8,023 bases of DNA from Candidatus Omnitrophota bacterium (GCA_030617085.1 JAUWWB010000044.1:1-8023), one strand, 5' to 3'. Shown: positions 1 to 6,786, counted from the first letter of the stretch. The notes: generated from the sequence alone by a model not told the origin. Numbers and translations: made by a program.

Positions 1-1162
1 GGTCAAAGAGAGGGATAAGCTTGTGATGTGGCTTGTCGGGTCGGAAGGCCAGGCGAAAATAATAACGCGATTAGGCGAGAAGTTCACGGAAGAGACCGGG
101 GTGAAGGTGCTGTGCCAGGCTATTTCGTGGGGAGATGCCCACAGCAAGTATCTGACGTCGATCGCCGGGGAAGTGTCTCCCGATATAGGGACGATGGGTC
201 TGACCTGGGGTATGGAGTTCGGGGAACTCGGCGCCATGGTAGATCTGCGGAAAGAGTTCCCGGAAGACATAGCGACGCTCGAGAAGAAAATATTCCCCAG
301 CATTCTGCGGTCGACGCAGCTGGGGGACAAGGTGTTCGGCATCCCGTTCGACCTCTCGGAGCAGATCATGTATTACAGGACCGACCTCGTGCCGAGTCCG
401 CCTGAGACATGGGATGAGCTGATAGAAGCGCTGAGGGACCTCAAGGCCCAGAATAGGGGCATGGTGTTCGACTGGGGGTCGCTCACATGGATAGGTTATT
501 CACCCCTCTTGTGGCAGGCAGGCGGGGACTATTACAACGAAGATCACACTAAGGTCATGCTCGACACGCCCGAAGCGGCGCGGGCCCTTGATTTCTTCGC
601 CCGGCTTTACAAGGAAGGCGTACCGAAGACAGCGGTTCCGCTGGAGCAGGGATTGAGGACAGGGGACTATCCGCTGGCGATATCCGGGAACTGGAAGATA
701 ATAAGCCTGACGGCAGGGGCCCCGGAGATAAAGGATAAGTGGGCAATAGCCATGCTTCCCAAAGGGCCGTCCGGCAGGAGGACGGCTTTCATCGGCGGAA
801 GGATACTGGGCATATTTTCAAGCTCCGGGATGAAGAAAGAGGCATGGGAGTTCATCAAGTTCCTGTTCCGTCCCGAAAACCAGATAAAGATCTATGAAGC
901 TTCTCTGGAGACGGAAGACTCTTATCTGCCGCCGAACATGGAGACCTGGAAGGACCTCCCGATGGACGCGAAGTTCAAGAGGGTCCTCCAGCAGCAGGCG
1001 AGGGACGCCAAGGGGCCTCCTCCGGTCCTGGCATGGGACGCGAGCACGAGGTTCGTGAACCACGCTATCCAGATGGTCGTGCTAAAGGGGGCCGACCCCG
1101 CCGCCCAGCTTAAGGAAGCCACGGTTCAGATGCAAAAGGAGCTGGATAGGGTCAGAAGATAG
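1..1162 (+). CDS. ABC transporter extracellular solute-binding protein, family 1 (sugar type), 5'-truncated
   Basis: The protein probably captures a sugar or oligosaccharide outside the cytoplasmic membrane and passes it to an ABC permease. The frame is open to the left edge: codons from position 2 read VKERDKL before the first possible start, GTG at 23. That GTG falls inside what looks like the first beta strand of the mature fold (LVMWLVGSEGQAK). The true start and any signal peptide or lipobox are therefore off the window, and GTG 23 should not be used. About 386 residues are visible. Family-like stretches are an opening strand plus helix (LGEKFTEETGVKV), the hinge segment FGIPFD, MYYRTDLV, the ETWDEL helix, and AWEFIKFLFRPENQIKIYE near the C-terminus. 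No permease or ATPase gene follows, so partners would lie upstream. It ends tail-to-tail, 12 nt from the next gene. The fold assignment is firm; the substrate cannot be told from sequence. Confidence 0.85.
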   Translation, partial: VKERDKLVMWLVGSEGQAKIITRLGEKFTEETGVKVLCQAISWGDAHSKYLTSIAGEVSPDIGTMGLTWGMEFGELGAMVDLRKEFPEDIATLEKKIFPSILRSTQLGDKVFGIPFDLSEQIMYYRTDLVPSPPETWDELIEALRDLKAQNRGMVFDWGSLTWIGYSPLLWQAGGDYYNEDHTKVMLDTPEAARALDFFARLYKEGVPKTAVPLEQGLRTGDYPLAISGNWKIISLTAGAPEIKDKWAIAMLPKGPSGRRTAFIGGRILGIFSSSGMKKEAWEFIKFLFRPENQIKIYEASLETEDSYLPPNMETWKDLPMDAKFKRVLQQQARDAKGPPPVLAWDASTRFVNHAIQMVVLKGADPAAQLKEATVQMQKELDRVRR

Positions 1163-1174
1163 TCGTTTGGATCT

Positions 1175-2077
1175 TCAGAATTGGGTGGATACTTTGACTA
1201 CCGCTTCCTGGTAGGCTGTATAGTTTCTTCCCCAGAAAGTGTTGCCGTACTGGAGCTCTATGTTGAACGACCTGCCTTTCTTGGTTATCAAACCGCCGAT
1301 GTCCTCCCGGCCTATCTCGTGTCCGGCCAAAAGCTGGTATAAGGTGTAGAGCTGAATGGTGGGCCCTATGCGCCATATCGCGTATTCCTTTTCCAGGTTT
1401 CCGGTCCCGTCGTGCGACCAGTACCCGTCTATTTCGGTCTTGATGAGGAACCATTTCAGGGGCCAGAAGCCTGTTTCTATGAAAAATGGGATGTCGTTAC
1501 ATACGTTCCTGTTCTTGAACCTGTATCCTGTTTCGGCTCCAAGGTAGAAAGGTATCGGGCCATCAAAAGACTTGCCGACCAGGCCCCGTAGCTCGAGGGC
1601 GCTGTTGCCGTCGGACAGCTGGGGGTCCTCGTTACAGCCTTTCCCGCTGTAGATGAAGGCCTTGAGCTGACCGCTCAACACCACGGGGTCTTTCAGAAAC
1701 CTTAACTTGCCCCCGAAGTTAAATTCCGTGATGCCGTGGCTCTTTCTCCTGTAAGCCCCCCAGCTTGCGGGCCTCGTATATTCCTTCCATTTTGATTCCT
1801 TGTATTCCAGGCTTCCGAGTATGCTGAACCAGTCGTTCACGCCGTACTCGGCTTTCGGGATCATCGACCATCCCCAGCTTCTGACATTATTGGGCGGCCG
1901 GAAAGGATTGGGAAATCTGCGCAGATCTCTATCCGGGCCGAAATCATTTTTCGCCCAGTTGGCCTTCATGTAATATTCGATGCACCATTGGTGTATGGGC
2001 AAGGTCCACGCGCCCGCGAACGCAAGCCGAGGGAAGACAAGACAGAAAACGGTCAGCAGAGCGAATATCTTTTTCAT
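1175..2077 (-). CDS. exported outer-membrane beta-barrel-like protein, function unknown
   Basis: The 300-residue protein begins with a clear Sec signal peptide: MKK, then a hydrophobic core, then AFA before Gly22 as the likely signal peptidase I site. The mature part is rich in aromatic residues. It breaks into alternating amphipathic stretches typical of membrane beta strands, for example near residues 115-128, 132-145, 175-190 and 255-300. It ends in Phe, the usual C-terminal signature recognised by the outer-membrane assembly machinery. Three Cys residues are present in the mature part, two of them each followed by Asn. The start at 2077 is supported by GAGAGGGA just upstream (complement of 2081-2088). 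The gene lies 61 nt downstream of the small MshEN-like gene, with no promoter seen between them, so the two are probably cotranscribed. I do not recognise a named family. A porin, channel or structural barrel are all possible. Confidence 0.7.
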   Translation of the reverse strand: MKKIFALLTVFCLVFPRLAFAGAWTLPIHQWCIEYYMKANWAKNDFGPDRDLRRFPNPFRPPNNVRSWGWSMIPKAEYGVNDWFSILGSLEYKESKWKEYTRPASWGAYRRKSHGITEFNFGGKLRFLKDPVVLSGQLKAFIYSGKGCNEDPQLSDGNSALELRGLVGKSFDGPIPFYLGAETGYRFKNRNVCNDIPFFIETGFWPLKWFLIKTEIDGYWSHDGTGNLEKEYAIWRIGPTIQLYTLYQLLAGHEIGREDIGGLITKKGRSFNIELQYGNTFWGRNYTAYQEAVVKVSTQF

Positions 2078-2130
2078 ATTTCCCTCTCTTGTTACAGGTT
2101 CATATTGTGAATCCCGAAGGCGGAAGAGCG

Positions 2131-2146
2131 GCCGATGGTCATCGGC
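2131..2146. repeat. 16-bp palindrome overlapping the stop of the MshEN-like gene
   Basis: GCCGATG and CATCGGC form a perfect 7-bp inverted repeat separated by 2 nt, so the usable hairpin has 6 pairs and a 4-nt loop. It covers the TGA of the minus-strand gene (complement of 2139-2141) and sits between the two minus-strand genes. No T-run follows on the minus strand, so it is not a standard Rho-independent terminator. It could stabilise or partly attenuate the transcript between the two genes. Confidence 0.3.
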
Positions 2147-2405
2147 TCAGGTTGAAAAGGGCGAAAAACCACGCCATGGTGCTTTTCTGGTCCTTCTGCT
2201 CTTCCAGGATCGTCCTGACGTCATCGGGCGTAAGGAGGCCCTTTTCGGTCAGGATGGCTCCGATCTCCTTGTGGGTCGCGTGCTTTTCGGCGTATTCTTT
2301 CTGGATCTTCAGGGCTTCGGCAATATCTTTTTCGGAAGCGAGCCCCTTGCCGACGGCGATCTCACCGAACCGCTTTACTTTTTTTCTCTTCAGAAAACCA
2401 AACAT
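2139..2405 (-). CDS. small stand-alone MshEN-like (GspE N-terminal-type) protein with a duplicated 24-residue motif
   Basis: The 88-residue protein consists almost wholly of two copies of a 24-residue pattern, residues 12-35 (starting RFGEIAVGKGL, ending Q35) and 47-70 (starting EIGAILTEKGLL, ending Q70). Each fits the MshEN consensus R-L-G-x2-[hydrophobic]2-x2-G-[hydrophobic]2-x4-L-x3-L-x2-Q. In type II secretion and type IV pilus ATPases (GspE, PilB, MshE) and in some regulators, this domain binds c-di-GMP. Here it stands alone, without an ATPase or other effector domain. The linker between copies is 11 residues (36-46), longer than the roughly 5 I expect for canonical MshEN, and the second copy has Glu47 where Arg is usual. 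A basic N-terminus (KRKKVKR) and a short hydrophobic tail (AWFFALF) could contact membrane or a partner. GGAG stands 7 nt before the ATG. It is first in a probable two-gene unit with the barrel protein. The domain call is fairly confident; ligand binding is inference. Confidence 0.65.
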   Translation of the reverse strand: MFGFLKRKKVKRFGEIAVGKGLASEKDIAEALKIQKEYAEKHATHKEIGAILTEKGLLTPDDVRTILEEQKDQKSTMAWFFALFNLSR

Positions 2406-2465
2406 CTTTTTTCTCCGGGGGTTATCGTGTTTATAAGCTCAAAATATCCGTTGCTCACTTCATAT

Positions 2466-2494
2466 AGTATATATATAGAATAATAACAAGTCAA
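2466..2494 (-). promoter_or_regulatory. sigma70-type promoter for the MshEN-like/barrel protein unit
   Basis: On the minus strand, TTGACT (complement of 2489-2494) is followed after exactly 17 nt by TATACT (complement of 2466-2471). Each hexamer differs from consensus at one position. Transcription would start near 2459 and leave a leader of about 50 nt before the ATG at 2405. Confidence 0.7.
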
Positions 2495-2515
2495 GCATGC
2501 GGGGGAAGAAACGTA

Positions 2516-2545
2516 TTGACTTCGATAATAGATATTATATATAAT
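2516..2545 (+). promoter_or_regulatory. sigma70-type promoter for the htpX operon
   Basis: TTGACT (2516-2521), 18 nt, then TATAAT (2540-2545), one mismatch in total from consensus. Transcription would begin around 2552, about 30 nt before the htpX start. Its -35 box lies back-to-back with that of the divergent promoter, 21 nt apart, and AAGTCAA (2488-2494) and TTGACTT (2516-2522) form an inverted repeat across the gap. Confidence 0.75.
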
Positions 2546-2582
2546 CATAATAACAATACGTGAAGCAACAAAGGAGACGTTG

Positions 2583-3422
2583 ATGAATTACATGAAAACC
2601 GCTTTCTTGCTGGCCGTTATGGCCGGCTTGCTCATGTGGATAGGGAGGCTGCTCGGGGGAGCCACCGGCGTGATGATCGCGTTCGTGGTGGCCATGGTCG
2701 TTAACGGGGTGAGCTACTGGTACAGCGACAGGATAGTCCTGAAGATGTATAAGGCGAAGGAGCTGCCCCGGAATGAATACCCCCGCCTGTACGAGATGGT
2801 GGGAGGATTGAGCGCCAACGCGGGAATACCAGGGCCGAGGATATACATGGCGGAGATCGCCGCCCCTAACGCTTTCGCTACGGGAAGGGATCCCGAGAAC
2901 GGGGCCCTGTGCCTTACAAGGGGACTCCTGGACCTTCTTGACGAGGACGAGATCAAGGGGGTCATCTCCCATGAACTGGCGCACATCAGGAACCGGGACA
3001 CCCTTATCATGACGGTGACGGCGGCCCTGGCAAGCGCCATAATGATGATCGCGTACATGGCGCGGTGGGCGGCTCTTTTAGGCGGCTTTTCCAGGGGTCG
3101 CAGGGATTCCGGCAATATCGTAGGTCTTCTTGCCATAAGCATCCTGGCGCCGGTGGCGGCGCTCCTGGTCCAGATGGCTATTTCCAGGTCGCGGGAATAT
3201 GCCGCCGACAGCGCGGGAGCGGGTATAGCGAAAGACCCGAACGGCCTCGCGCGCGCGCTTGAGGACCTGGCGCGCTCCTCCGGGACGCGCAAGCTTAACG
3301 CGCCGCCGCAAACGGCGCACCTGTTCATCGTGCGGCCCCTGGCAGGGAATTTCCTCGCCGGCCTTTTTTCGACGCATCCCCCCGTGGAAGAGAGGGTCAA
3401 AAGGCTCAGGAGCATGGCGTGA
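2583..3422 (+). CDS. htpX: HtpX-type M48 family zinc metalloprotease
   Basis: A membrane-embedded protease of the cytoplasmic membrane that, in studied bacteria, degrades damaged or misfolded membrane proteins and overlaps in role with FtsH. The 279 residues match the usual HtpX length. Two hydrophobic segments lie at about 6-20 and 26-46. The zinc motif is HELAH at 130-134, with Glu131 as catalytic base. Two more hydrophobic segments follow at about 144-168 and 178-200. The third zinc ligand is probably Glu205 in SRSREYAAD. The C-terminus carries STHPPVEERVKRL, also typical of the family. The ATG at 2583 is preferred over the TTG at 2580 because AAGGAG (2571-2576) stands 6 nt before it. The stop overlaps the next start (TGATG), so translation is probably coupled to the glycosyltransferase. 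Heading an envelope-modification operon suggests a link to envelope maintenance or stress, but the promoter looks like an ordinary housekeeping one. Confidence 0.93.
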   Translation: MNYMKTAFLLAVMAGLLMWIGRLLGGATGVMIAFVVAMVVNGVSYWYSDRIVLKMYKAKELPRNEYPRLYEMVGGLSANAGIPGPRIYMAEIAAPNAFATGRDPENGALCLTRGLLDLLDEDEIKGVISHELAHIRNRDTLIMTVTAALASAIMMIAYMARWAALLGGFSRGRRDSGNIVGLLAISILAPVAALLVQMAISRSREYAADSAGAGIAKDPNGLARALEDLARSSGTRKLNAPPQTAHLFIVRPLAGNFLAGLFSTHPPVEERVKRLRSMA

Positions 3423-5056
3423 TGCGTGATTTTCGTTTCATAGTTTTCCTGCTGGCGGTTTCGGCGTTCCTGTTTTTTTTCGGGCTGGGGAACATGGCCC
3501 TTACGGACCCAGATGAGACCTTCTATGCCCAGACGGCCAGGGAGATGGTCGATGCCGGCGAATGGACCACGCCTTTGATCTTCGGAAAACCGCAGTTCGA
3601 GAAGCCGATATTTTATTACTGGCTGGTGGCGCTCAGCTACCTGGCCTTTGGCGTAACTGAATTCGCCGCGAGGTTCCCGTCGGCCGTCTTCGGCCTCGCG
3701 GGGGTGATCGGGGTATATTTTCTGGGTCGACTTATTTTCTCGCCGCTTTGCGGGTTTTTCTCCGGGCTTGTTCTCGCCAGTTGCGTGCAGTATGTCGTCC
3801 TGTCCCGGGGCTGTGTCACGGACATGGTCCTTGCGGTATTTATTCTTTACTGCCTGTTCTTTTTTCTCCGGGGATGGGTGACCGAAGGGAATCCCGCGGG
3901 ACCTCGAGGGACGCCCGGGAAGAAGGCCTATTATCTGGCCTCTTCGGTCATGGCGGGCCTCGCCGTCCTTACAAAGGGGCCCATAGGCGTTTTTATCCCC
4001 GGCATTGTTGTTATCTTTTATATCCTTTTCAGCCGGCAGTGGAAAAGGGTGCGAGAGATCCCCGTGGGATGGTGCGTCCTGGCCTTTCTGGCGGTGAGCC
4101 TGCCCTGGTACATTATAGTCACCTGGATCCACGGCGACGCCTTTATTAACGAGTTCTTCGGGTTCCACAACATAGTAAGGTTCCTGAAGCCGGAACACCG
4201 GATAGGGACGTCGCCGTTTTTCTACATACCCATCGTGCTCGGGGGGGTCTTCCCGTGGACTTTTTTCCTGCTGTTCGGGGCGTGGGACATGTTCAAGAGC
4301 GGCGAAGCTTCTTCCCGGATCAAAGCGTGCGGGCCGTTCCTGCTTATATGGTTTCTGGCGATCTTCCTGTTTTTCTCCGTTTCCAGGACGAAGCTGGTGA
4401 CGTATATTTTCCCGCTTTTCCCCGTACTGGCCGTTGTGGCGGGAAGGTTCTGGGAAAGGTTCGTCTCCGCCGGGAGCGGGGAAGGGCCGTCAGTAAGACG
4501 CATGAAGTTCGCGTATTCTCTTTTCACGGCCGTGTGTTTTCTGGCGCTGCCCGGGATATGCCTTTTTGTGAGATATAAATACGCGCCGGCGCTGAACGGG
4601 ACCATGCTGGCGGGGGCGGCATTTGCCGTGGGGCTGCTCTTGTCGCTCGTGCTGTTCCTGAGAGGCAAAAGGGCCTCGTCGTTCTTTTCGATAGTATTCG
4701 CCGTCATGCTGTTATCCGTCCCGGTGGTAACGCGCGTTCTGCCCATGATAGAGGAGTTCGAGTCCAGCAAAGCCGTGTCTTACAAGGTGAAAGAGCTGTC
4801 GAAGCCGACAGAGGCGGTCGGGGGGGAATCGGATACCCGGCGGGGCATAGCTTTCTACACCGGCCGGACCGATATAGAGGATATCCACGCTTATCCGGCC
4901 CTCAATGATTTTATTTCGCGTAAAGAGCGCGTGTGGGGTATAATCAAGCGAAAACATTACGACCAGCTGAAAGGCGACAGGCCGGAGGTCCCGGAGCCGG
5001 TGTTCCGGGCGGGCAAAAAGGTCGTTATCACAAACAAGGCTTTCGGAGAGGAATAA
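3422..5056 (+). CDS. ArnT-like integral membrane glycosyltransferase (PMT/GT83 type), lipid-linked sugar donor
   Basis: The enzyme is expected to take a sugar from a polyprenyl-phosphate donor and transfer it to an acceptor on the outer face of the cytoplasmic membrane. In ArnT and FlmK the acceptor is lipid A. About a dozen hydrophobic segments fill residues 1-450, followed by a soluble C-terminal region of about 100 residues. The total of 544 is close to ArnT length. Family marks are DPDETFYAQTAREM (29-42) in the first outer loop, with the catalytic-type acidic residues, then FEKP (59-62) with a Lys thought to contact donor phosphate, a second acidic site at Asp134, and LTKGP further on. 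ATG 3422 overlaps the htpX stop by 1 nt and has AGGAG 9 nt upstream; GTG 3419 is an alternative with 6-nt spacing. The neighbouring polyprenyl-phosphate glycosyltransferase and deacetylase suggest an amino-sugar donor. Protein O-glycosylation cannot be excluded. Superfamily is sure; acceptor is inferred. Confidence 0.85.
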   Translation: MRDFRFIVFLLAVSAFLFFFGLGNMALTDPDETFYAQTAREMVDAGEWTTPLIFGKPQFEKPIFYYWLVALSYLAFGVTEFAARFPSAVFGLAGVIGVYFLGRLIFSPLCGFFSGLVLASCVQYVVLSRGCVTDMVLAVFILYCLFFFLRGWVTEGNPAGPRGTPGKKAYYLASSVMAGLAVLTKGPIGVFIPGIVVIFYILFSRQWKRVREIPVGWCVLAFLAVSLPWYIIVTWIHGDAFINEFFGFHNIVRFLKPEHRIGTSPFFYIPIVLGGVFPWTFFLLFGAWDMFKSGEASSRIKACGPFLLIWFLAIFLFFSVSRTKLVTYIFPLFPVLAVVAGRFWERFVSAGSGEGPSVRRMKFAYSLFTAVCFLALPGICLFVRYKYAPALNGTMLAGAAFAVGLLLSLVLFLRGKRASSFFSIVFAVMLLSVPVVTRVLPMIEEFESSKAVSYKVKELSKPTEAVGGESDTRRGIAFYTGRTDIEDIHAYPALNDFISRKERVWGIIKRKHYDQLKGDRPEVPEPVFRAGKKVVITNKAFGEE

Positions 5057-5071
5057 GCCCCCGGAGAACCT

Positions 5072-5791
5072 ATGGAAGAGGCTTTTAGCGTATCGTTCGT
5101 GCTGCCGATGTTCAACGAGTGCGACAATATCACCGGCACTGTCAGGGAGATCAAGTCCCTGGCGGGGGAGCTTGCCGCCGATCATGAGATAGTCATCGTG
5201 GATGATGCCTCGACCGACGGAAGCGCCGATATCGCCGAAGAGCTGGCGAAGGAGGATAATAACATAAAGGTGTTCCGCCTGCGGAGCAACACCAGGTTCG
5301 GCGGGGCTTTCGCCGAAGGTTTCAAAAGGGCCTCAAAAGATGTGATCCTCTACATGGACTCGGATATGCCGGTCAGCGTGGAAGACGTCAAGGCATCCTT
5401 CCCCCTGATAGCCGGCGCCGATATCGTCACCGGATACAGCAAGGTCAAAAAGGGGGAGACCGTTAAGCGAAAGATCATCTCGGGCGTATATAACTTCATC
5501 GTGCAGACGCTTTTTGGGCTTAACGTGAAGGATATAAATTCGGGTTACAAGATAGTCAGGAGAGACGTCACGAAGGACATTGAATTCGTCTCGCGCAGCC
5601 CCTTTGTAGATGTCGAGCTTTTTCTCCACGCCAAAAGGAAGGGATGCAGCATCCGGCAGTTTCCCCTGATCTTTAAACCCAGGCCCTCCGGCAGATCATA
5701 TATTGCCCGTTTTCCCGTTATATGTGCCACGTTTGCCGATATGATAAAGGTAAAGATCCTCTCATGCAGGAAGAACCGGAAAAAAAGCTGA
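5072..5791 (+). CDS. family 2 glycosyltransferase, polyprenyl-phosphate sugar synthase type (DPM1/ArnC/FlmF-like)
   Basis: The protein should transfer a sugar from a nucleotide donor to polyprenyl phosphate on the cytoplasmic side of the membrane, making the donor for the ArnT-like enzyme encoded just upstream. The 239 residues form one GT-A domain. It shows SFVLPMFNE (8-16), the nucleotide-binding DDASTDGS (44-51), the metal-binding DSD (96-98) and the acceptor-side INSGYKIVRRD that polyprenyl-phosphate glycosyltransferases share. There is no pair of C-terminal transmembrane helices as in ArnC or GtrB, so it resembles the short soluble DPM1 form; the basic C-terminus (CRKNRKKS) may hold it to the membrane. 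The ATG at 5072 has GGAG 5 nt upstream. The gap from the preceding gene is 15 nt, and the next gene starts inside this one, so the three are surely one operon. The sugar is not readable from the motifs; the deacetylase neighbour points to an N-acetylhexosamine. Confidence 0.85.
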   Translation: MEEAFSVSFVLPMFNECDNITGTVREIKSLAGELAADHEIVIVDDASTDGSADIAEELAKEDNNIKVFRLRSNTRFGGAFAEGFKRASKDVILYMDSDMPVSVEDVKASFPLIAGADIVTGYSKVKKGETVKRKIISGVYNFIVQTLFGLNVKDINSGYKIVRRDVTKDIEFVSRSPFVDVELFLHAKRKGCSIRQFPLIFKPRPSGRSYIARFPVICATFADMIKVKILSCRKNRKKS

Positions 5792-6645
5792 TCGTAAACG
5801 TGGATGACGTCGGCCTGTCGGACGCGGTGAACGAAGCCGCGGAAAAGTGCTACCGCGAAAACGCGATCACGGGAGTGAGCGTGATGGTATGCGGCAAGCG
5901 CTTTCAAGACGCCGCCTCCATGCTGCGCCGCCTGGGAAAGACCGAAGTCGGGGTCCATCTAACGCTTGCCGGGAAGTTCCCCCCGTGCACCCAAAACCGT
6001 TCCGCCATAAAGTCCCTCTTGTCCGGTGAAGGGACTTTTGTCAGAAATTACCGCCGTTTCATGCTGCATTATTTCCAAAGGCGGCTGAACCCGGACGAGA
6101 TATATCTGGAACTCGCGAACCAGATAAAAAAAGTGAGGGCGGAGGGTCTCGAAGTGACGCACCTGGACAGCCACGAGCATGTCCACATGATCCCCGCCGT
6201 CCTGAAGATCACCCTGCGCCTGGCAAACGAATTCGGCGTGCCTTATATCCGGCTGCCGCTGGAGGGGGCGGCTGTTTTCAGAAAACAGTTTAAGGCGCGT
6301 GACCTGGCGCGCCATGCCGCCCTGAAGGTATTTGCCGCCCGGGCAAAAAAGGCCATTTCCGGGGCGGGCCTTTACTGCAACGATGCCTTTCTGGGCCACT
6401 TCCATTCCGGGAGGATAAACGATGACATCCTGTGTTTCATGATGGAGAACATCCCCGGAGGCGTAACCGAACTCGCCCTGCACCCGGCGGTGATGTCTCC
6501 CCGGCTTCTAGAGGACTCCCCCTGGCACCGCAACGCGCCGGTGGAACTGGACGCCCTGCTGAACGGCAAATGGAGAAAAGCCGCCGAAACCAACGGAGCC
6601 CGCCTTGTGACGCACAAAGAAGCTGTCTTAGTGGATAGTGGATAG
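5764..6645 (+). CDS. YdjC/ChbG-family carbohydrate deacetylase, NaxD-like by context
   Basis: YdjC-family enzymes are metal-dependent deacetylases of N-acetylated sugars. ChbG acts on chitooligosaccharides, while NaxD of Francisella acts on undecaprenyl-phosphate-N-acetylgalactosamine. The 293-residue protein opens with LIVNVDDVGLS, whose Asp14-Asp15 pair supplies the catalytic base and a metal ligand. It continues with GVHLTL (His65, metal) and DSHEHVHMIP (136-144 region; His137 metal), and has ELALHPAVM near the C-terminus. The ATG at 5764 is chosen because LIVNVDD follows within nine residues, as usual in the family. It overlaps the upstream gene by 28 nt and has only a weak AAAGG 13 nt upstream, so it probably depends on translational coupling. 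An earlier in-frame ATG at 5722 would add 14 residues read from inside the GT2 gene and is less likely. Context with the GT2 and ArnT-like genes favours a lipid-linked substrate. The stop codon lies inside a heptad repeat. Confidence 0.87.
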   Translation: MQEEPEKKLIVNVDDVGLSDAVNEAAEKCYRENAITGVSVMVCGKRFQDAASMLRRLGKTEVGVHLTLAGKFPPCTQNRSAIKSLLSGEGTFVRNYRRFMLHYFQRRLNPDEIYLELANQIKKVRAEGLEVTHLDSHEHVHMIPAVLKITLRLANEFGVPYIRLPLEGAAVFRKQFKARDLARHAALKVFAARAKKAISGAGLYCNDAFLGHFHSGRINDDILCFMMENIPGGVTELALHPAVMSPRLLEDSPWHRNAPVELDALLNGKWRKAAETNGARLVTHKEAVLVDSG

Positions 6646-6649
6646 TGGA
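6629..6649. repeat. heptad tandem repeat, three perfect copies of TAGTGGA
   Basis: Three exact 7-bp units in a row, followed by one further base of the next unit. The repeat spans the end of the deacetylase gene, supplying its last residues and its TAG stop (6643-6645), and ends 12 bp from the 3' end of the oppositely oriented tRNA-Leu. On the tRNA-Leu strand it reads as ATCCACT units just past a T5 run. Confidence 0.8.
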
Positions 6650-6661
6650 TGGTTGAAAAAG

Positions 6662-6748
6662 TGGTGCGGGCGAAGGGACTCGAACCCCCAAGGAGTTTCC
6701 TCCATATGGACCTGAACCATACGCGTCTGCCAGTTCCGCCACGCCCGC
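6662..6748 (-). tRNA. tRNA-Leu (anticodon CAG), CCA encoded
   Basis: The minus strand folds as a class II tRNA of 87 nt. The acceptor stem is a perfect 7 bp (GCGGGCG with CGCCCGC), followed by discriminator A and an encoded CCA (complement of 6662-6664). The anticodon stem is TATGG/CCATA around the loop TTCAGGT, giving anticodon CAG, which reads CUG. The long variable arm GGAG-GAAA-CTCC is typical of Leu, and the T arm has GGTTCGAGTCC. It lies 16 bp beyond the deacetylase stop and in the opposite direction, so read-through of that operon would be antisense to the tRNA. Confidence 0.96.
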
Positions 6749-6786
6749 AACAGGGTGGGTGACCAAATACTTTTCGAACGTGAAAA

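Noticed and set aside
23..25. GTG at 23 as the real start of the solute-binding protein.
   Set aside because: The frame continues to the left edge, no ribosome site fits, and a start here would remove the export signal and cut into the first strand of the fold.
2714..4198. A long open frame (494 codons) on the minus strand opposite htpX and the ArnT-like gene.
   Set aside because: Its translation is rich in Arg, Pro and Ser without domain motifs, it spans two well-supported plus-strand genes and has no plausible ribosome site. It is a shadow caused by the codon bias of the real genes.
5722..5763. An upstream ATG that would lengthen the YdjC-family protein by 14 residues.
   Set aside because: The extra residues (MCHVCRYDKGKDPL) come from out-of-frame reading of the GT2 gene and are not like family N-termini, which begin close to the first strand.
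3422..6645. Naming the operon arnT-arnC-arnD.
   Set aside because: The deacetylase is of the YdjC fold and not the ArnD polysaccharide-deacetylase fold, the GT2 protein lacks the two C-terminal transmembrane helices of ArnC, and no arnA or arnB is present.
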